A DNA stretch of 64,000 bases, from positions 1 through 64,000 of the forward strand of contig CAWHUL010000011.1 of assembly GCA_963832365.1 (NCBI GenBank), in the 5' to 3' direction. The DNA is from CAWBRT01 sp963832365 (GTDB taxonomy: Bacteria; Acidobacteriota; Terriglobia; Terriglobales; Acidobacteriaceae). The stretch's first letter is position 1. Each line of letters opens with the position of its first letter. Below are positions 25,218 through 34,266 of the stretch, piece by piece. Under the pieces are notes generated by a model, which had not been told where the DNA came from, did not search any database, and saw nothing but the letters and a program-made list of their open reading frames with translations. A program made the position numbers and the translations under genes.

Positions 25218-25931
25218 ATGAACATACTTGTTCGTAAGAGTTGGGCAGCGTTAATGCCGTTGCTTTTTGGGGCGGTGCTCGCAAGCGCCGCTCCTGCTGG
25301 ACGTGTCGCTGTCTTGCAATACATCAATGGAACTGTCTCGATTCAGCCGCACGGAAGAGGAAGTTGGGTTGCGGCTTCGTCCAATGATCCGGTACGCGTT
25401 AGGGACAACGTGTGGATCGACAAGGCTTCGCGGGCAGAGCTGAACGTCGGAACCGGCTTGATGCAACTGAACGCGGAAACGAGCCTGACCATTGTCAACG
25501 TCAGCCAACGCATGGTCCAAGTACGGCTCCACCAAGGAACCTTGTATCTGCACGTACGCCACCTCTTTGACGGTGAAATTTATGAGGTGGATACCAACAA
25601 CGGCTCATTCACCCTCAAGAAGTCAGGTGATTACCGCTTTGACGCCGACCCGGCGGCTGCCACCACCACGATTACCGTTTGGAAGGGCGAGGGCAGCGTT
25701 ACCGGAGAGCATTCAACATTGCGCGTGAAGGGACATGAGCAGGTTCGGCTATCTGGAACGGCGGCTGCTTACGAACGCCATAAAGATCCCAAACCCGACG
25801 GCTTCGACGAGTGGTGCCGTGTGCGAAACCAGCGCCAGGATACCGCCTATCCGCGCGTCTATCCGTATCCTTACCCATATCCGTACCCGTACCCGCCGGG
25901 GGTGATTTATGGGCGCGGACCGTGGTACTGA
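25218..25931 (+). CDS. FecR-domain exported protein with a Tyr-Pro repeat tail
   Basis: 237 residues with a signal peptide (AALMPLLFGAVLASA). A FecR-like beta domain spans residues 30-150: GRVAVLQYINGTVSIQPHG, NVWIDKASRAELNVG, VRLHQGTLYLHVRHL, YRFDADPAAATTTITVWKG. Residues 195-210 (DGFDEWCRVRNQRQD) match acidobacterial relatives, which usually go on much longer. Here the tail is short and made of TAT/TAC-CCN codons, spelling Y-P six times. Probably a stress- or surface-linked envelope protein. Ends just before a strong terminator. Confidence 0.8.
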   Translation: MNILVRKSWAALMPLLFGAVLASAAPAGRVAVLQYINGTVSIQPHGRGSWVAASSNDPVRVRDNVWIDKASRAELNVGTGLMQLNAETSLTIVNVSQRMVQVRLHQGTLYLHVRHLFDGEIYEVDTNNGSFTLKKSGDYRFDADPAAATTTITVWKGEGSVTGEHSTLRVKGHEQVRLSGTAAAYERHKDPKPDGFDEWCRVRNQRQDTAYPRVYPYPYPYPYPYPPGVIYGRGPWY

Positions 25932-25955
25932 GCTTGTTTCATAGGTGATTCTTTG

Positions 25956-25988
25956 AAAGGGCGTGGCTTTTAGCCGCGCCCTTTTTTT
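25956..25988 (+). terminator. Rho-independent terminator
   Basis: GGGCGTGGC-TTTTA-GCCGCGCCC, a 9 bp stem with one G-T pair extended by AAA/TTT, followed by a run of seven T. It lies about 25 bases after the FecR-type gene stop. Confidence 0.85.
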
Positions 25989-26124
25989 GCCTGCGGCGTC
26001 GCTGCCGAGCCCTGCCTCAGTCTAACAATCCCAGCAGTTCGCGGCCTTCCCGGCCAAGTCCGCTGTCCTCCCACAAAATCCGCCAGGTTGAACCCCTTGA
26101 CAACCCGCGCCTTGCTGTTCATGA

Positions 26125-26160
26125 TTATGACTGTAAGTCGTTTACGGATATTAGTCATAA
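26125..26160. promoter_or_regulatory. Candidate TetR operator
   Basis: TTATGACT and AGTCATAA form 8 bp arms 20 bases apart, ending exactly at the ATG at 26161. A smaller GTAA/TTAC repeat is nested inside. Position fits autoregulation by the TetR protein. Confidence 0.5.
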
Positions 26161-26877
26161 ATGAATAGCAGTCATATATCTCGACCAGCTACCCGCATCG
26201 GAGCTCTCAACTCCGGGGGCCTCTCGCCATCGCAAACCATGGGACGTCGCGAGCGTCGGGCGGCCGAAACGCGTCTGCGCCTGTTCCGCTGCGCGCTTCA
26301 GCTTTTTGCCGAGCGCGGCTTTCCCAATGTCACCGTGGGAGACATCACCGAAGCCGCGGATGTTGGCAAGGGTACCTTCTTTAACTATTTCGAGAGTAAA
26401 GATCACGTGATGGTTGTCATGGCCGAAATTCAGCTTGGCAAGGTGAGAGAAGCCATGACGCTTGCCGAGTCCGGTAAGCAGACCATCCACTCGGTGTTGC
26501 ACCGCTTGTTCCTTCGCGTCGGGGAAGAACCCGGACGCAGCCCCTATCTTGCCCGTGCCCTGATGTCTTCTTTCCTGGTGAGTGAGGGCGTTCGCGAGCT
26601 TATCGACCGCAGCTTTCTTGAAGGCCGCAAGATGCTCGCCCGGGCTGTGGCCGTTGGGCAAAAGGGCGGAGAAATCGACCCTGGCCTGAACAAAGAGAAG
26701 GTTGCGATTCGCTTTCAGCAGGCGTTCATGGGGACAGTCCTGCTTTGGTCGCTGCGAGGAGAACCGGCGCTCCGCGTCGGGCTGGAAGAAAGCTTTCAAC
26801 ATTTTTGGAGGGCAATCGCCATCGACCCCAACCTGCGCAATTACGGCGCGGGCAGGGGTCCCCGGCTCTCCGGTTAA
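26161..26877 (+). CDS. TetR-family repressor of the efflux operon
   Basis: 238 residues. The TetR N-terminal domain is clear at about residues 28-75: RRAAETRLRLFRCALQLFAE, then GFPNVTVGDITEAADVGKG and TFFNYFESKDHVM. The C-terminal helical ligand domain is family-typical but not identified. The start at 26161 lacks a ribosome site; an ATG at 26239 (MGRRERRAAE) is an alternative. It heads the operon of outer-membrane, adaptor and ABC genes, as CecR (YbiH) does for ybhGFSR in enteric bacteria. Ligand unknown; hydrophobic drugs are a reasonable guess. Confidence 0.88.
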   Translation: MNSSHISRPATRIGALNSGGLSPSQTMGRRERRAAETRLRLFRCALQLFAERGFPNVTVGDITEAADVGKGTFFNYFESKDHVMVVMAEIQLGKVREAMTLAESGKQTIHSVLHRLFLRVGEEPGRSPYLARALMSSFLVSEGVRELIDRSFLEGRKMLARAVAVGQKGGEIDPGLNKEKVAIRFQQAFMGTVLLWSLRGEPALRVGLEESFQHFWRAIAIDPNLRNYGAGRGPRLSG

Positions 26878-26888
26878 GAGTGGACACG

Positions 26889-28229
26889 ATGAAATGCAAT
26901 TTCGGTGCTGTCGTCATTCTGTTACCGGCAATCCTGGTCTGCGGCACGTTCAGCGCAGCCCAGGAACAGACGCCTTACCGCCTCACGTTGCGCGACGCAA
27001 TTCAAAAGGCGTTACAGGCCAATCTCAACGTGCTCGTCGCCGACACCCGGGTCGAGGAAGCCGAGGGCACCCGCATGCGCCGCATGTCGGCTGCGCTGCT
27101 TCCGCGGGTGCGCGTGCAAAGCTACGCCAACCTGCAGAATCGCAACCTGAGTGCTTTTGGCATTTCGCTGCCTGGCGTCCCCGCTGTTATTGGACCGTTT
27201 TCCAATTTCGACGCTCAATTCTACGCCGAGCAGAACATCGTCGATCTTCAGAGCTATCGCGGATGGAAGGCCAGCGAACGCACCCTGGCCGCCAGTAAAA
27301 TGGATTACCAGGATGCGCGCGATTTAATCGTTCGTTCCATTGCGAGCCTTTATCTCAACGCCCAGTCCGCCGAGGCGCGGGTCGATGCCGCTCAATCCCG
27401 GGTCACCGCTTCCAATGTCTTGCACAAGCTCGCGAAAGACAAGCACGACGCCGGGACCGCGACAGGCGTAGATGTACTGCGCTCGCAGGTGCAGCTTGCG
27501 AATGACAAGCAGGCTCTGCTGGTTGCGCGGAACCAGTACAAGAGATCTCTGCTGGCCCTCGCGCGCAACCTGGGCATGAATCCGGGCACGCCGCTGGAAC
27601 TGGCCGAACCGCTTCGGTATCAGCCTCTGACCCAGCCTCAGGCGGAGCACCTTGTCCCCCCGGCACTCCTGTTGCGCCCTGACTATTTGTCGCTTGCCGG
27701 CCAGCGCCAGGCATTGGTCGAGTTGCAACGCGCCAGTCGCGCTCGCTATTATCCGAAGCTCAGCATCAACGGAAACTATGGCGGGCTTGGCCGCAGCATT
27801 GGAGGGATGCAAGGTATAGGGCTCATTCAAGGCGAGGTCGACATTACGGTATTCGATCGTGACCGCAGCGGTGAGGGGCAGGAACTCGCCAGCCGCATCA
27901 AGCGCATTGACGATCAAATCTCCGATTTGCGCCACGGCATTGAAGAGGAGATACGCGAGGCCCTGCTGAATCTGGAGTCCGCGGCCGAGCAGGTCGGTGT
28001 TGCCAAGGAAGGGCAGGATCTCGCGGAGCGCGTACTCGAACTTTCGCAGGATCGTTTCGAATCGGGCGCGACCAATAACGTTGAAGTGGTGACTGCCCAA
28101 GACGAGTTGGCCCGTGCGCGGGAGAACTACATCTTTGCCGTTTCCAGCCATGCCGATGCGAAGTTTGCGCTGGCGCGGGCCGTGGGGGACACGGAGAAAA
28201 ACATCGGACAGTATATGGGAAACCCATAA
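26889..28229 (+). CDS. TolC-like outer-membrane efflux protein
   Basis: 446 residues from the ATG at 26889, 11 bases after the TetR stop. Signal peptide (AVVILLPAILVCGTF, cleavage near SAAQEQ). The two repeated outer-membrane efflux (OEP) halves are visible: LTLRDAIQKALQANLNVLVAD, DLIVRSIASLYLNAQSAEARVD, then RASRARYYPKLSINGNYG and LNLESAAEQVGVAKEGQDLAE, YSQ-like ELSQDRFESGATNNVEVVTA. It would form the outer-membrane channel for the HlyD and ABC genes that follow. Confidence 0.92.
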   Translation: MKCNFGAVVILLPAILVCGTFSAAQEQTPYRLTLRDAIQKALQANLNVLVADTRVEEAEGTRMRRMSAALLPRVRVQSYANLQNRNLSAFGISLPGVPAVIGPFSNFDAQFYAEQNIVDLQSYRGWKASERTLAASKMDYQDARDLIVRSIASLYLNAQSAEARVDAAQSRVTASNVLHKLAKDKHDAGTATGVDVLRSQVQLANDKQALLVARNQYKRSLLALARNLGMNPGTPLELAEPLRYQPLTQPQAEHLVPPALLLRPDYLSLAGQRQALVELQRASRARYYPKLSINGNYGGLGRSIGGMQGIGLIQGEVDITVFDRDRSGEGQELASRIKRIDDQISDLRHGIEEEIREALLNLESAAEQVGVAKEGQDLAERVLELSQDRFESGATNNVEVVTAQDELARARENYIFAVSSHADAKFALARAVGDTEKNIGQYMGNP

Positions 28230-28260
28230 TCGATTTATCGGCCCCGCGAGGTTTGAAGCT

Positions 28261-29199
28261 ATGAAACGACGTTTACCTTTTCTGATCCTGCTGGTTGCGG
28301 CGATCGCCGCAGGTGTATACCTCTACACGCATCTGACCAGGAAGGCGGAGCCTGAAAATCAGCTCACGCTCTCCGGCAATATTGAAGCGCACGAGAGCCT
28401 CGTGAGCTTCAAGGTTCAGGGGCGCATCCTCGAACTTCCGGTTGAGGAAGGCCAGTCGGTTGAGCGGGGCGCCTTGCTGGCGCGTCTGGAAAACGCCGAC
28501 TACAGACAGAAGGTCCGGATCGACGAGGCCAATGTTCATGTGCGCAAATCCAACCTTGCGCTTACGCTTGCCGGAACCCGCGAGCAGGAACGGAAAGCCT
28601 CGCAGCAAACCATGCTCGATGCAGAGGCCGACCTGCGGCAGAAGAAGCTCGACTATGACCGCGCCCAGCGCCTTTTTAGCAAGGATGCCATCTCTGCCCA
28701 GGACCGCGATCTGTCGGAAACCGCGCTGAATCGTGCCCAGGCGAACTTCCGGGCGGCGCAACAGCGTTACGAACAAGCCGTTGAAGGCAGCCGGAAAGAA
28801 GACATCGCGATCGCTCGCGCCAATCTCGGCGAAGCCAATGCCACGTTGGGTCTGTCGCGTGTCAACTTGGATTACACAATTCTCTATGCCCCCTCTGCCG
28901 GCGTGATCACGGTTCGCCAGGCTGAGCTCGGAGAGGTGGTTTCTCCCGGCACCCCGGTGGTCACGCTCGCCGACCTCGATCACATCTGGTTGCGCGCCTA
29001 TATCGCCGAGACCGATCTGGGCCGCATCCGCTGGGGCCAGGATGCAACCGTCACCACCGACACCTATCCCGGCAAGCAGTACCATGGACGCGTTTCCTTC
29101 ATCGCATCGACCGCCGAGTTCACACCGAAAAGCGTTCAAACCTACAAGGAGCGCGTCACTCTCGTCTATCGGATCAAGATCGATATCGAGAATCCCTAA
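28261..29199 (+). CDS. HlyD/YbhG-type membrane-fusion adaptor (C-terminus shifted)
   Basis: 312 residues from the ATG at 28261 (MKRRLPFLILLVAAIAAG, inner-membrane anchor). A lipoyl half (SFKVQGRILELPVEEGQSV) is followed by a long alpha hairpin (TRE-rich 530-870 bases in) and the second lipoyl half (YTILYAPSAGVITVRQAELG, GTPVVTLADLDHIWLRAY). The stop at 29197-29199 is premature: one base over, the sequence continues NHELKPGMPADAHINL to a TGA at 29270-29272 overlapping the next ATG. An extra T in CCCTAATC explains it. Links the ABC pump to the TolC channel. Confidence 0.88.
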   Translation: MKRRLPFLILLVAAIAAGVYLYTHLTRKAEPENQLTLSGNIEAHESLVSFKVQGRILELPVEEGQSVERGALLARLENADYRQKVRIDEANVHVRKSNLALTLAGTREQERKASQQTMLDAEADLRQKKLDYDRAQRLFSKDAISAQDRDLSETALNRAQANFRAAQQRYEQAVEGSRKEDIAIARANLGEANATLGLSRVNLDYTILYAPSAGVITVRQAELGEVVSPGTPVVTLADLDHIWLRAYIAETDLGRIRWGQDATVTTDTYPGKQYHGRVSFIASTAEFTPKSVQTYKERVTLVYRIKIDIENP

Positions 29200-29268
29200 T
29201 CACGAACTCAAGCCTGGCATGCCCGCCGACGCCCATATCAATCTGGCAGCCGCTGCGCCGGAGAAAAA

Positions 29269-30213
29269 ATGACCGGCCAGGCACAATCCGTGATCGTTGC
29301 CGAGGGGCTCACGAAGAGCTTTCCAGGCATACTTGCGGTCGATCATCTGAGCTTTGACGTGCGCTCCGGCGAAATCTTTGGTTTGGTCGGTCCCGACGGC
29401 GCTGGAAAAACGACAACGCTCCGCATGCTCGCCGGCATTCTGCCGCCCGATGAAGGGACGGCCAGGGTCGCTGACTTCAATGTCGCTCGCGATCCCGAAG
29501 GCGCCAAGCATTGCCTGAGCTATATGCCCCAACGCTTCGGGCTTTATGAGGACCTCACCGTCGACGAAAACATTCGCTTCTACGCCGACCTGTTTGGAGT
29601 GAAAAAAGCTGAGCGCGAAGAGCGTTCGGCGCAACTACTGCAGGCGGCTGGGATGACGGAATTTCGCAAGCGTCTGGCCGGAAAACTTTCCGGCGGCATG
29701 AAGCAAAAACTTGGCCTCGTCTGCGCGCTCATTCACCGCCCCAAGGTGATTCTGCTGGATGAGCCGACCACGGGTGTCGACCCGGTCTCGCGGCGCGACT
29801 TCTGGCGCATTCTTTACGAGCTGATCTCCGAGGGCGTGGCGATACTCACCTCCACCGCTTATCTCGACGAAGCTGAGCGCTGTCATCGGGTCGCTTTGCT
29901 CGATCATGGCAAGCTGCTTTTCTGCGACACGCCCGCGAATCTTAAGGCCAAGCTGGGCAAGGGCGTCTTGTCCGTAACCTCGTCCGAACCGCGTGAATTG
30001 CGCAAACAACTCGAGCACGCGGCCGGCATCTCCAGCCTCGTGCTGACCGGCGACGGCCTGCACGTGGTGGTTGACGATGCCGCGCGCCGCATCCCCGAAT
30101 TCGAGGCCCGGCTGAAGAGCGCGCACGTCCCATTCGACGCGATACAACAGGTCACGCCGACGATTGAGGACCTCTTCGTCGACGCGGTCAGCGGTGGAAC
30201 GCGCCATGCCTGA
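29269..30213 (+). CDS. ABC transporter ATPase (YbhF N-half-like)
   Basis: 314 residues. Walker A GPDGAGKTTTLRML, Q-loop YMPQRFGLYEDLTV, signature KLSGGMKQKLGL, Walker B VILLDEPTTGVDP. The switch-His position reads TSTAYLDEAE, so the catalytic His is missing, as in the degenerate half of YbhF-like dual ATPases. The D in GPDG is also typical of YbhF. Its ATG overlaps the true end of the HlyD frame. Its end overlaps the next ATPase by 8 bases. In YbhF the two ATPases are fused; here they are separate genes. Confidence 0.92.
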   Translation: MTGQAQSVIVAEGLTKSFPGILAVDHLSFDVRSGEIFGLVGPDGAGKTTTLRMLAGILPPDEGTARVADFNVARDPEGAKHCLSYMPQRFGLYEDLTVDENIRFYADLFGVKKAEREERSAQLLQAAGMTEFRKRLAGKLSGGMKQKLGLVCALIHRPKVILLDEPTTGVDPVSRRDFWRILYELISEGVAILTSTAYLDEAERCHRVALLDHGKLLFCDTPANLKAKLGKGVLSVTSSEPRELRKQLEHAAGISSLVLTGDGLHVVVDDAARRIPEFEARLKSAHVPFDAIQQVTPTIEDLFVDAVSGGTRHA

Positions 30214-31162
30214 GGACAACAATTCAGTTGTGATCGAGAACCTGGTCAAGCAATTCGGTGATTTTGTGGCCGTCGATCACATCAGTCTCGAAATCCGCAA
30301 AGGCGAGGTGTTTGGCTTTCTCGGGCCGAACGGCGCCGGCAAGTCCACGACCATCCGCATGCTCTGCGGTCTGCTGAGGCCCACGTCCGGCCGCGCGCGG
30401 GTTGCAGGATACGACGTCGGCCGCGAACCCGAATCGGTGCGCCAGAACATTGGCTACATGTCCCAGAAATTTTCTCTCTACAACGATCTCACGGTGATCG
30501 AGAACGTGCGCCTGTTCGCCGGCCTTTATAGCGTGCCTTCAAACCAGCTCAAGGAACGCATCGAATGGGCACTGCAGATGGCGGACCTCAAGGGCCAGGA
30601 AAATCTCATTACCGGTACACTTCCGGGCGGGTGGAAGCAGCGCCTGGCCTTGGGCTGCGCGGTGTTGCACAAGCCGCCGATTATCTTCCTGGATGAGCCC
30701 ACGTCCGGCGTCGATCCGATTTCGCGCCGCCGCTTCTGGGACCTCATTCACCACATGGCGGAAGAGGGTGTGACCGTCTTCGTGACCACGCATTACATGG
30801 ATGAGGCCGAATACTGCAATCGCCTCGCGCTGATTTTTCGCGGGAAGATCGTCGCCCTTGGAACGCCTTCGGAGCTAAAGCGGAAATCGATGGAAGGCGA
30901 ACTGCTTCTGGTGGAATGCGAGCCCCTTGGCAGCGCGGTGGAGGTCCTGCAATCCGCGCCGGACGTGCTCGATGCCGCGGTTTTCGGCAACGCACTGCAC
31001 CTGGTTGTGCGTGATGCCGAGGCGGCGGTCCCGCACGTCAAGCAGTATTTGTCCGATCACAGCATCACCGTTGGCCGCATCGAGAAGATACGCCCCAGCC
31101 TGGAAGATGTTTTTGTTTCTCTTACAACAGCGCGCGATTCGGGAAAGGAGCGGACAGCATGA
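30206..31162 (+). CDS. ABC transporter ATPase (YbhF C-half-like)
   Basis: 318 residues from the ATG at 30206, inside the previous gene's last codons (ATGCCTGA), preferred to the longer frame at 30164. Walker A GPNGAGKSTTIRML, Q-loop YMSQKFSLYNDLTV, altered signature TLPGGWKQRLALG, Walker B IIFLDEPTSGVDP and a proper switch His in VTTHYMDEAEY. So this half retains the His that its partner lacks, while its signature serine is replaced by Pro-Gly-Gly. A C-terminal DUF4162-like domain follows. Pairs with the preceding ATPase to drive the two permeases. Confidence 0.92.
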   Translation: MPEDNNSVVIENLVKQFGDFVAVDHISLEIRKGEVFGFLGPNGAGKSTTIRMLCGLLRPTSGRARVAGYDVGREPESVRQNIGYMSQKFSLYNDLTVIENVRLFAGLYSVPSNQLKERIEWALQMADLKGQENLITGTLPGGWKQRLALGCAVLHKPPIIFLDEPTSGVDPISRRRFWDLIHHMAEEGVTVFVTTHYMDEAEYCNRLALIFRGKIVALGTPSELKRKSMEGELLLVECEPLGSAVEVLQSAPDVLDAAVFGNALHLVVRDAEAAVPHVKQYLSDHSITVGRIEKIRPSLEDVFVSLTTARDSGKERTA

Positions 31163-32292
31163 GCCTCACCCGCTTCCTGGCCGTGGCGAAGAAGGAGGTC
31201 GTCCAGATTCTCCGTGACTCGCGCAGCCTGATCATTGTCGTGATCATGCCGGTGATTCTGGTGCTGCTGTTTGGTTACGGTGTGAATCTCGACCTCAGGG
31301 GTCTGCCGGTTTATGTGTACGACCGCGACGGCAGCCAGCAGAGTCAGGACCTCTTGAAGCGCTTCCAGGCCAGCTCCTACTTCAACCTCGTGCGTGTTGT
31401 GGACAACTACCCGGCGTTGGCTCGTGCGCTTGACGACGGCCACGCGAAGATGGGGATTGTGGTCCCGTGGGATTTCTCCCGGCGCTTGTACGACGGCCGC
31501 CCCGCGCAGGTTCAGGTGCTCGTCGACGGCACTGACGACAATACCGCCAATGTTCTCATCGGATATTCCCAGGCGGTGGTCCAAGGCTATTCGTCGGAGG
31601 TCCAACTCAACTGGCTGCGCAGCCGCGGCCAACTCGTCCAACCCGCTCCCGTCAGTGTCCAAACCCGCACCTGGTACAACGAGAATCTCGAGAGCAGCGC
31701 ATTCATCGTTCCCGGCGTGCTTGCCCTGGTCATGTCCGTGATCGGCGCGTTCCTTACCTCGCTGACCATCGCGCGCGAATGGGAGCGCGGCACGATGGAG
31801 CAATTGATTTCGACTCCCGTCACCCCATTGGAGATCATGCTGGGCAAACTGACGCCCTATTTCGTCATCGGCATGTTCGACGTCATCGTCTGCGCCCTGA
31901 TGGCCATCTACTGGTTCGATGTTCCTTTTCGCGGCTCTTTTCTAACTCTGCTGGTCAGCTCCGCGATGTTCATGGTGGTTGTGCTCTCGCTCGGGTTCTT
32001 TATTTCCGTGATCGCGAAAAGTCAGCTTGCAGCGAGTCAAATCGCACTGCTTGCCACTTTTCTTCCAGCTTTTCTGCTGTCTGGATTTCTGTATGCGATT
32101 GAGCAAATGCCTCTCGTGTTGCAGGGAATTACTCGTATTTTGCCGGCGCGCTACTACGTTTCGGTGCTGAAGAAGATATTCCTTAAGGGAACACCCGCGA
32201 CCTTGCTCTATGCCGACTTGATCCCGTTAACCGTGTTCACGCTTGTGCTGGCGCTGCTCGCCATCCGTGCGTTCCACAAGAAGCTGGCGTAG
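31159..32292 (+). CDS. ABC-2 type permease (YbhS-like)
   Basis: 377 residues; ATG overlaps the ATPase stop (ATGA). One N-terminal helix (SLIIVVIMPVILVLLFGYGV) is followed by a large extracytoplasmic domain (residues 45-170) and five C-terminal helices, the layout of YbhS/YbhR and YhhJ proteins. The motif RTWYNENLESSAFIVPG and REWERGTMEQLISTPV are family hallmarks. Forms the transmembrane part of the exporter with the next gene. Confidence 0.9.
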   Translation: MSLTRFLAVAKKEVVQILRDSRSLIIVVIMPVILVLLFGYGVNLDLRGLPVYVYDRDGSQQSQDLLKRFQASSYFNLVRVVDNYPALARALDDGHAKMGIVVPWDFSRRLYDGRPAQVQVLVDGTDDNTANVLIGYSQAVVQGYSSEVQLNWLRSRGQLVQPAPVSVQTRTWYNENLESSAFIVPGVLALVMSVIGAFLTSLTIAREWERGTMEQLISTPVTPLEIMLGKLTPYFVIGMFDVIVCALMAIYWFDVPFRGSFLTLLVSSAMFMVVVLSLGFFISVIAKSQLAASQIALLATFLPAFLLSGFLYAIEQMPLVLQGITRILPARYYVSVLKKIFLKGTPATLLYADLIPLTVFTLVLALLAIRAFHKKLA

Positions 32293-32307
32293 AGGAGAGG
32301 AGAAGCG

Positions 32308-33441
32308 ATGCTGGAGCGCCTCAAGCAGATGCTGATCAAGGAATTCATTCAGGTCTTCCGCGACAAGCGCACGCGCTTCGTGCTCTTCGGCCCGCCGATC
32401 ATTCAGATGCTGATCTTTGGATACGCAGCTACCTTTGAGATTTATCACGTCCCAACCGTTGTGCTCGATCTCGACCACAGCCAGGAAAGCCGCGAACTGC
32501 TCTCCCGTTTTTCTTCCAGCCCATATTTCGACGTGCAACGCCAACTGACGGACTCGCGCCAGATCGGCGATCTCATCGAGCGGGGAGAAGCCACTGTGGG
32601 CATCGAGATCAACGCCGGCTTCGCCCAGAACCTGCGCAAAGGACAGACCGCGCCGCTGCAAGTGATCGTCGATGCGACCAATTCGAACACCGCCCTGATC
32701 GCCTCCGGCTACGTTTCACAGATCGCGCTCGGCTTCGCGCAAAGCTACCAGAAGGACCGCATCTACCGCATTGCACCGCAAATGGTTGACAAGATGCCTT
32801 CCGTGCAGCTCGAACAACGGCCGTGGTACAACCCCGACCTCAGGAGCCGCTGGTTTTTTGTGCCGGGAATCATCGGCAGTCTCACGCTCGTGCTGGTGGT
32901 GACTCTGACGGCCTTTGCGGTGGTTCGCGAACGCGAGATCGGCACTCTCGAGCAGATCATGGTCACGCCCATCCGTCCCGTCGAGTTCATCCTCGGCAAG
33001 ACGCTGCCCTTCTTCTTGATTGGCCTCTTCGATGTTTCGCTGATTGCGGTGGTGGGGACGCTGTGGTTCCAGGTTCCGTTTCGCGGTAACATCCTCGTGC
33101 TATTTGCGGGCGCGGTCCTTTTTCTTCTGTGCATGCTGGGCGTCGGCCTGCTGATTTCAACCGTTTCATCAACGCAACAGCAGGCGATGGTGACCTCCTT
33201 CTTCTTTATCATGCCTGCCATAACCTTCTCCGGCTTCGGATTCCCGATCAGCACCATGCCGCAGTGGCTGCAATACTGCACCTATCTGAGTCCGCTGCGC
33301 TATTTCCTGGTTGTGCTCCGCGGCACCTATCTGAAGGGCGTGGGCATGGAGATTCTCTGGCCCCAGATGCTCGCCATGGCCGTCCTGGGAATCAGCTTGC
33401 TCATGGTTGCCGTTCTCCGTTTCCACAAAGCGCTCGACTGA
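32308..33441 (+). CDS. ABC-2 type permease (YbhR-like)
   Basis: 377 residues, 15 bases after the first permease with GGAGAGGAG upstream. Same architecture: N-terminal helix (FVLFGPPIIQMLIFGYAATF), extracytoplasmic domain, then five helices. RPWYNPDLRSRWFFVPG and REREIGTLEQIMVTPIRP match its partner. Last gene of the efflux operon; 87 bases separate it from the SDR gene. Confidence 0.9.
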   Translation: MLERLKQMLIKEFIQVFRDKRTRFVLFGPPIIQMLIFGYAATFEIYHVPTVVLDLDHSQESRELLSRFSSSPYFDVQRQLTDSRQIGDLIERGEATVGIEINAGFAQNLRKGQTAPLQVIVDATNSNTALIASGYVSQIALGFAQSYQKDRIYRIAPQMVDKMPSVQLEQRPWYNPDLRSRWFFVPGIIGSLTLVLVVTLTAFAVVREREIGTLEQIMVTPIRPVEFILGKTLPFFLIGLFDVSLIAVVGTLWFQVPFRGNILVLFAGAVLFLLCMLGVGLLISTVSSTQQQAMVTSFFFIMPAITFSGFGFPISTMPQWLQYCTYLSPLRYFLVVLRGTYLKGVGMEILWPQMLAMAVLGISLLMVAVLRFHKALD

Positions 33442-33528
33442 ACCTGATATTTTCCATGGCATCGATCTTCCATTTTTCGACGTTTGCTTCTACCATTGCG
33501 AACAAAATAAACAACGAGGCGACAAAGC

Positions 33529-34230
33529 ATGAAAAGGGATCGCGTACTTGTTACCGGCGGCGCAAATGGGATCGGCCGTGCGATTGTTGAGCGAAGCAGA
33601 GCGGACGGCTACGAACCGGTAGTGATCGATCTGGTCGGGGATGGCATTCGAGCGGATTTGTCAGATCCGAAAGAGACCGCGCGAGCTCTGGAAGCCGCAT
33701 TGCGTGACGGCCCAATCACCCGGTTGGTCAACAATGTCGGCGTGATCCGTCCGGGCTCAATCGAGGAGCAGACACTGGAAGATTTTGACCGGGCCATATC
33801 GCTCAACCTGCGTTGCGCGATGCAGTGCGCGCAGGCGCTTTTGCCGGGCATGAAAGAGGCCAAGTTCGGGCGCATCGTGAACATGTCGTCGCGAGCCGCG
33901 CTCGGCAAGGAGTTGCGCACCGCCTACGCTGCCAGCAAGGCTGGATTGCAGGGCATGGCCAAAGTCTGGGCACTGGAATTGGGCCAGTACGGCATTACCG
34001 CCAATGCGATTGGTCCCGGCCCGATTCGGACCGAGTTGTTTGAGCGTGGGAACCCCCCTGACAGCCCGCGTACCAAGGCCATTATTAATGCTATTCCGGT
34101 GCGACGCATCGGTTTGCCCGAAGACATCGCGCACGCAGCTTCATACTTGCTCGATGCGCGCAGCGGATTCGTTACGGGACAGGTATTGTATGTCTGTGGC
34201 GGCATGACGGTCGGCGCCGCGGGAGCATAA
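33529..34230 (+). CDS. Short-chain dehydrogenase/reductase
   Basis: 233 residues. Rossmann signature VTGGANGIGRAIVE, NNVG near residue 72, catalytic Ser in NMSSRAALG and YxxxK in AYAASKAGLQG. Conserved ANAIGPGPIRTELF and GFVTGQVLYVCGG complete a classical SDR. It is followed by a MaoC-like hydratase gene and an amidohydrolase on the same strand, suggesting a small catabolic operon, perhaps for an aromatic or lactone compound. Substrate not determinable. Confidence 0.9.
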   Translation: MKRDRVLVTGGANGIGRAIVERSRADGYEPVVIDLVGDGIRADLSDPKETARALEAALRDGPITRLVNNVGVIRPGSIEEQTLEDFDRAISLNLRCAMQCAQALLPGMKEAKFGRIVNMSSRAALGKELRTAYAASKAGLQGMAKVWALELGQYGITANAIGPGPIRTELFERGNPPDSPRTKAIINAIPVRRIGLPEDIAHAASYLLDARSGFVTGQVLYVCGGMTVGAAGA

Positions 34231-34266
34231 GCAATAAGAAGAGACGGTTGAAACACATTGGAACCA

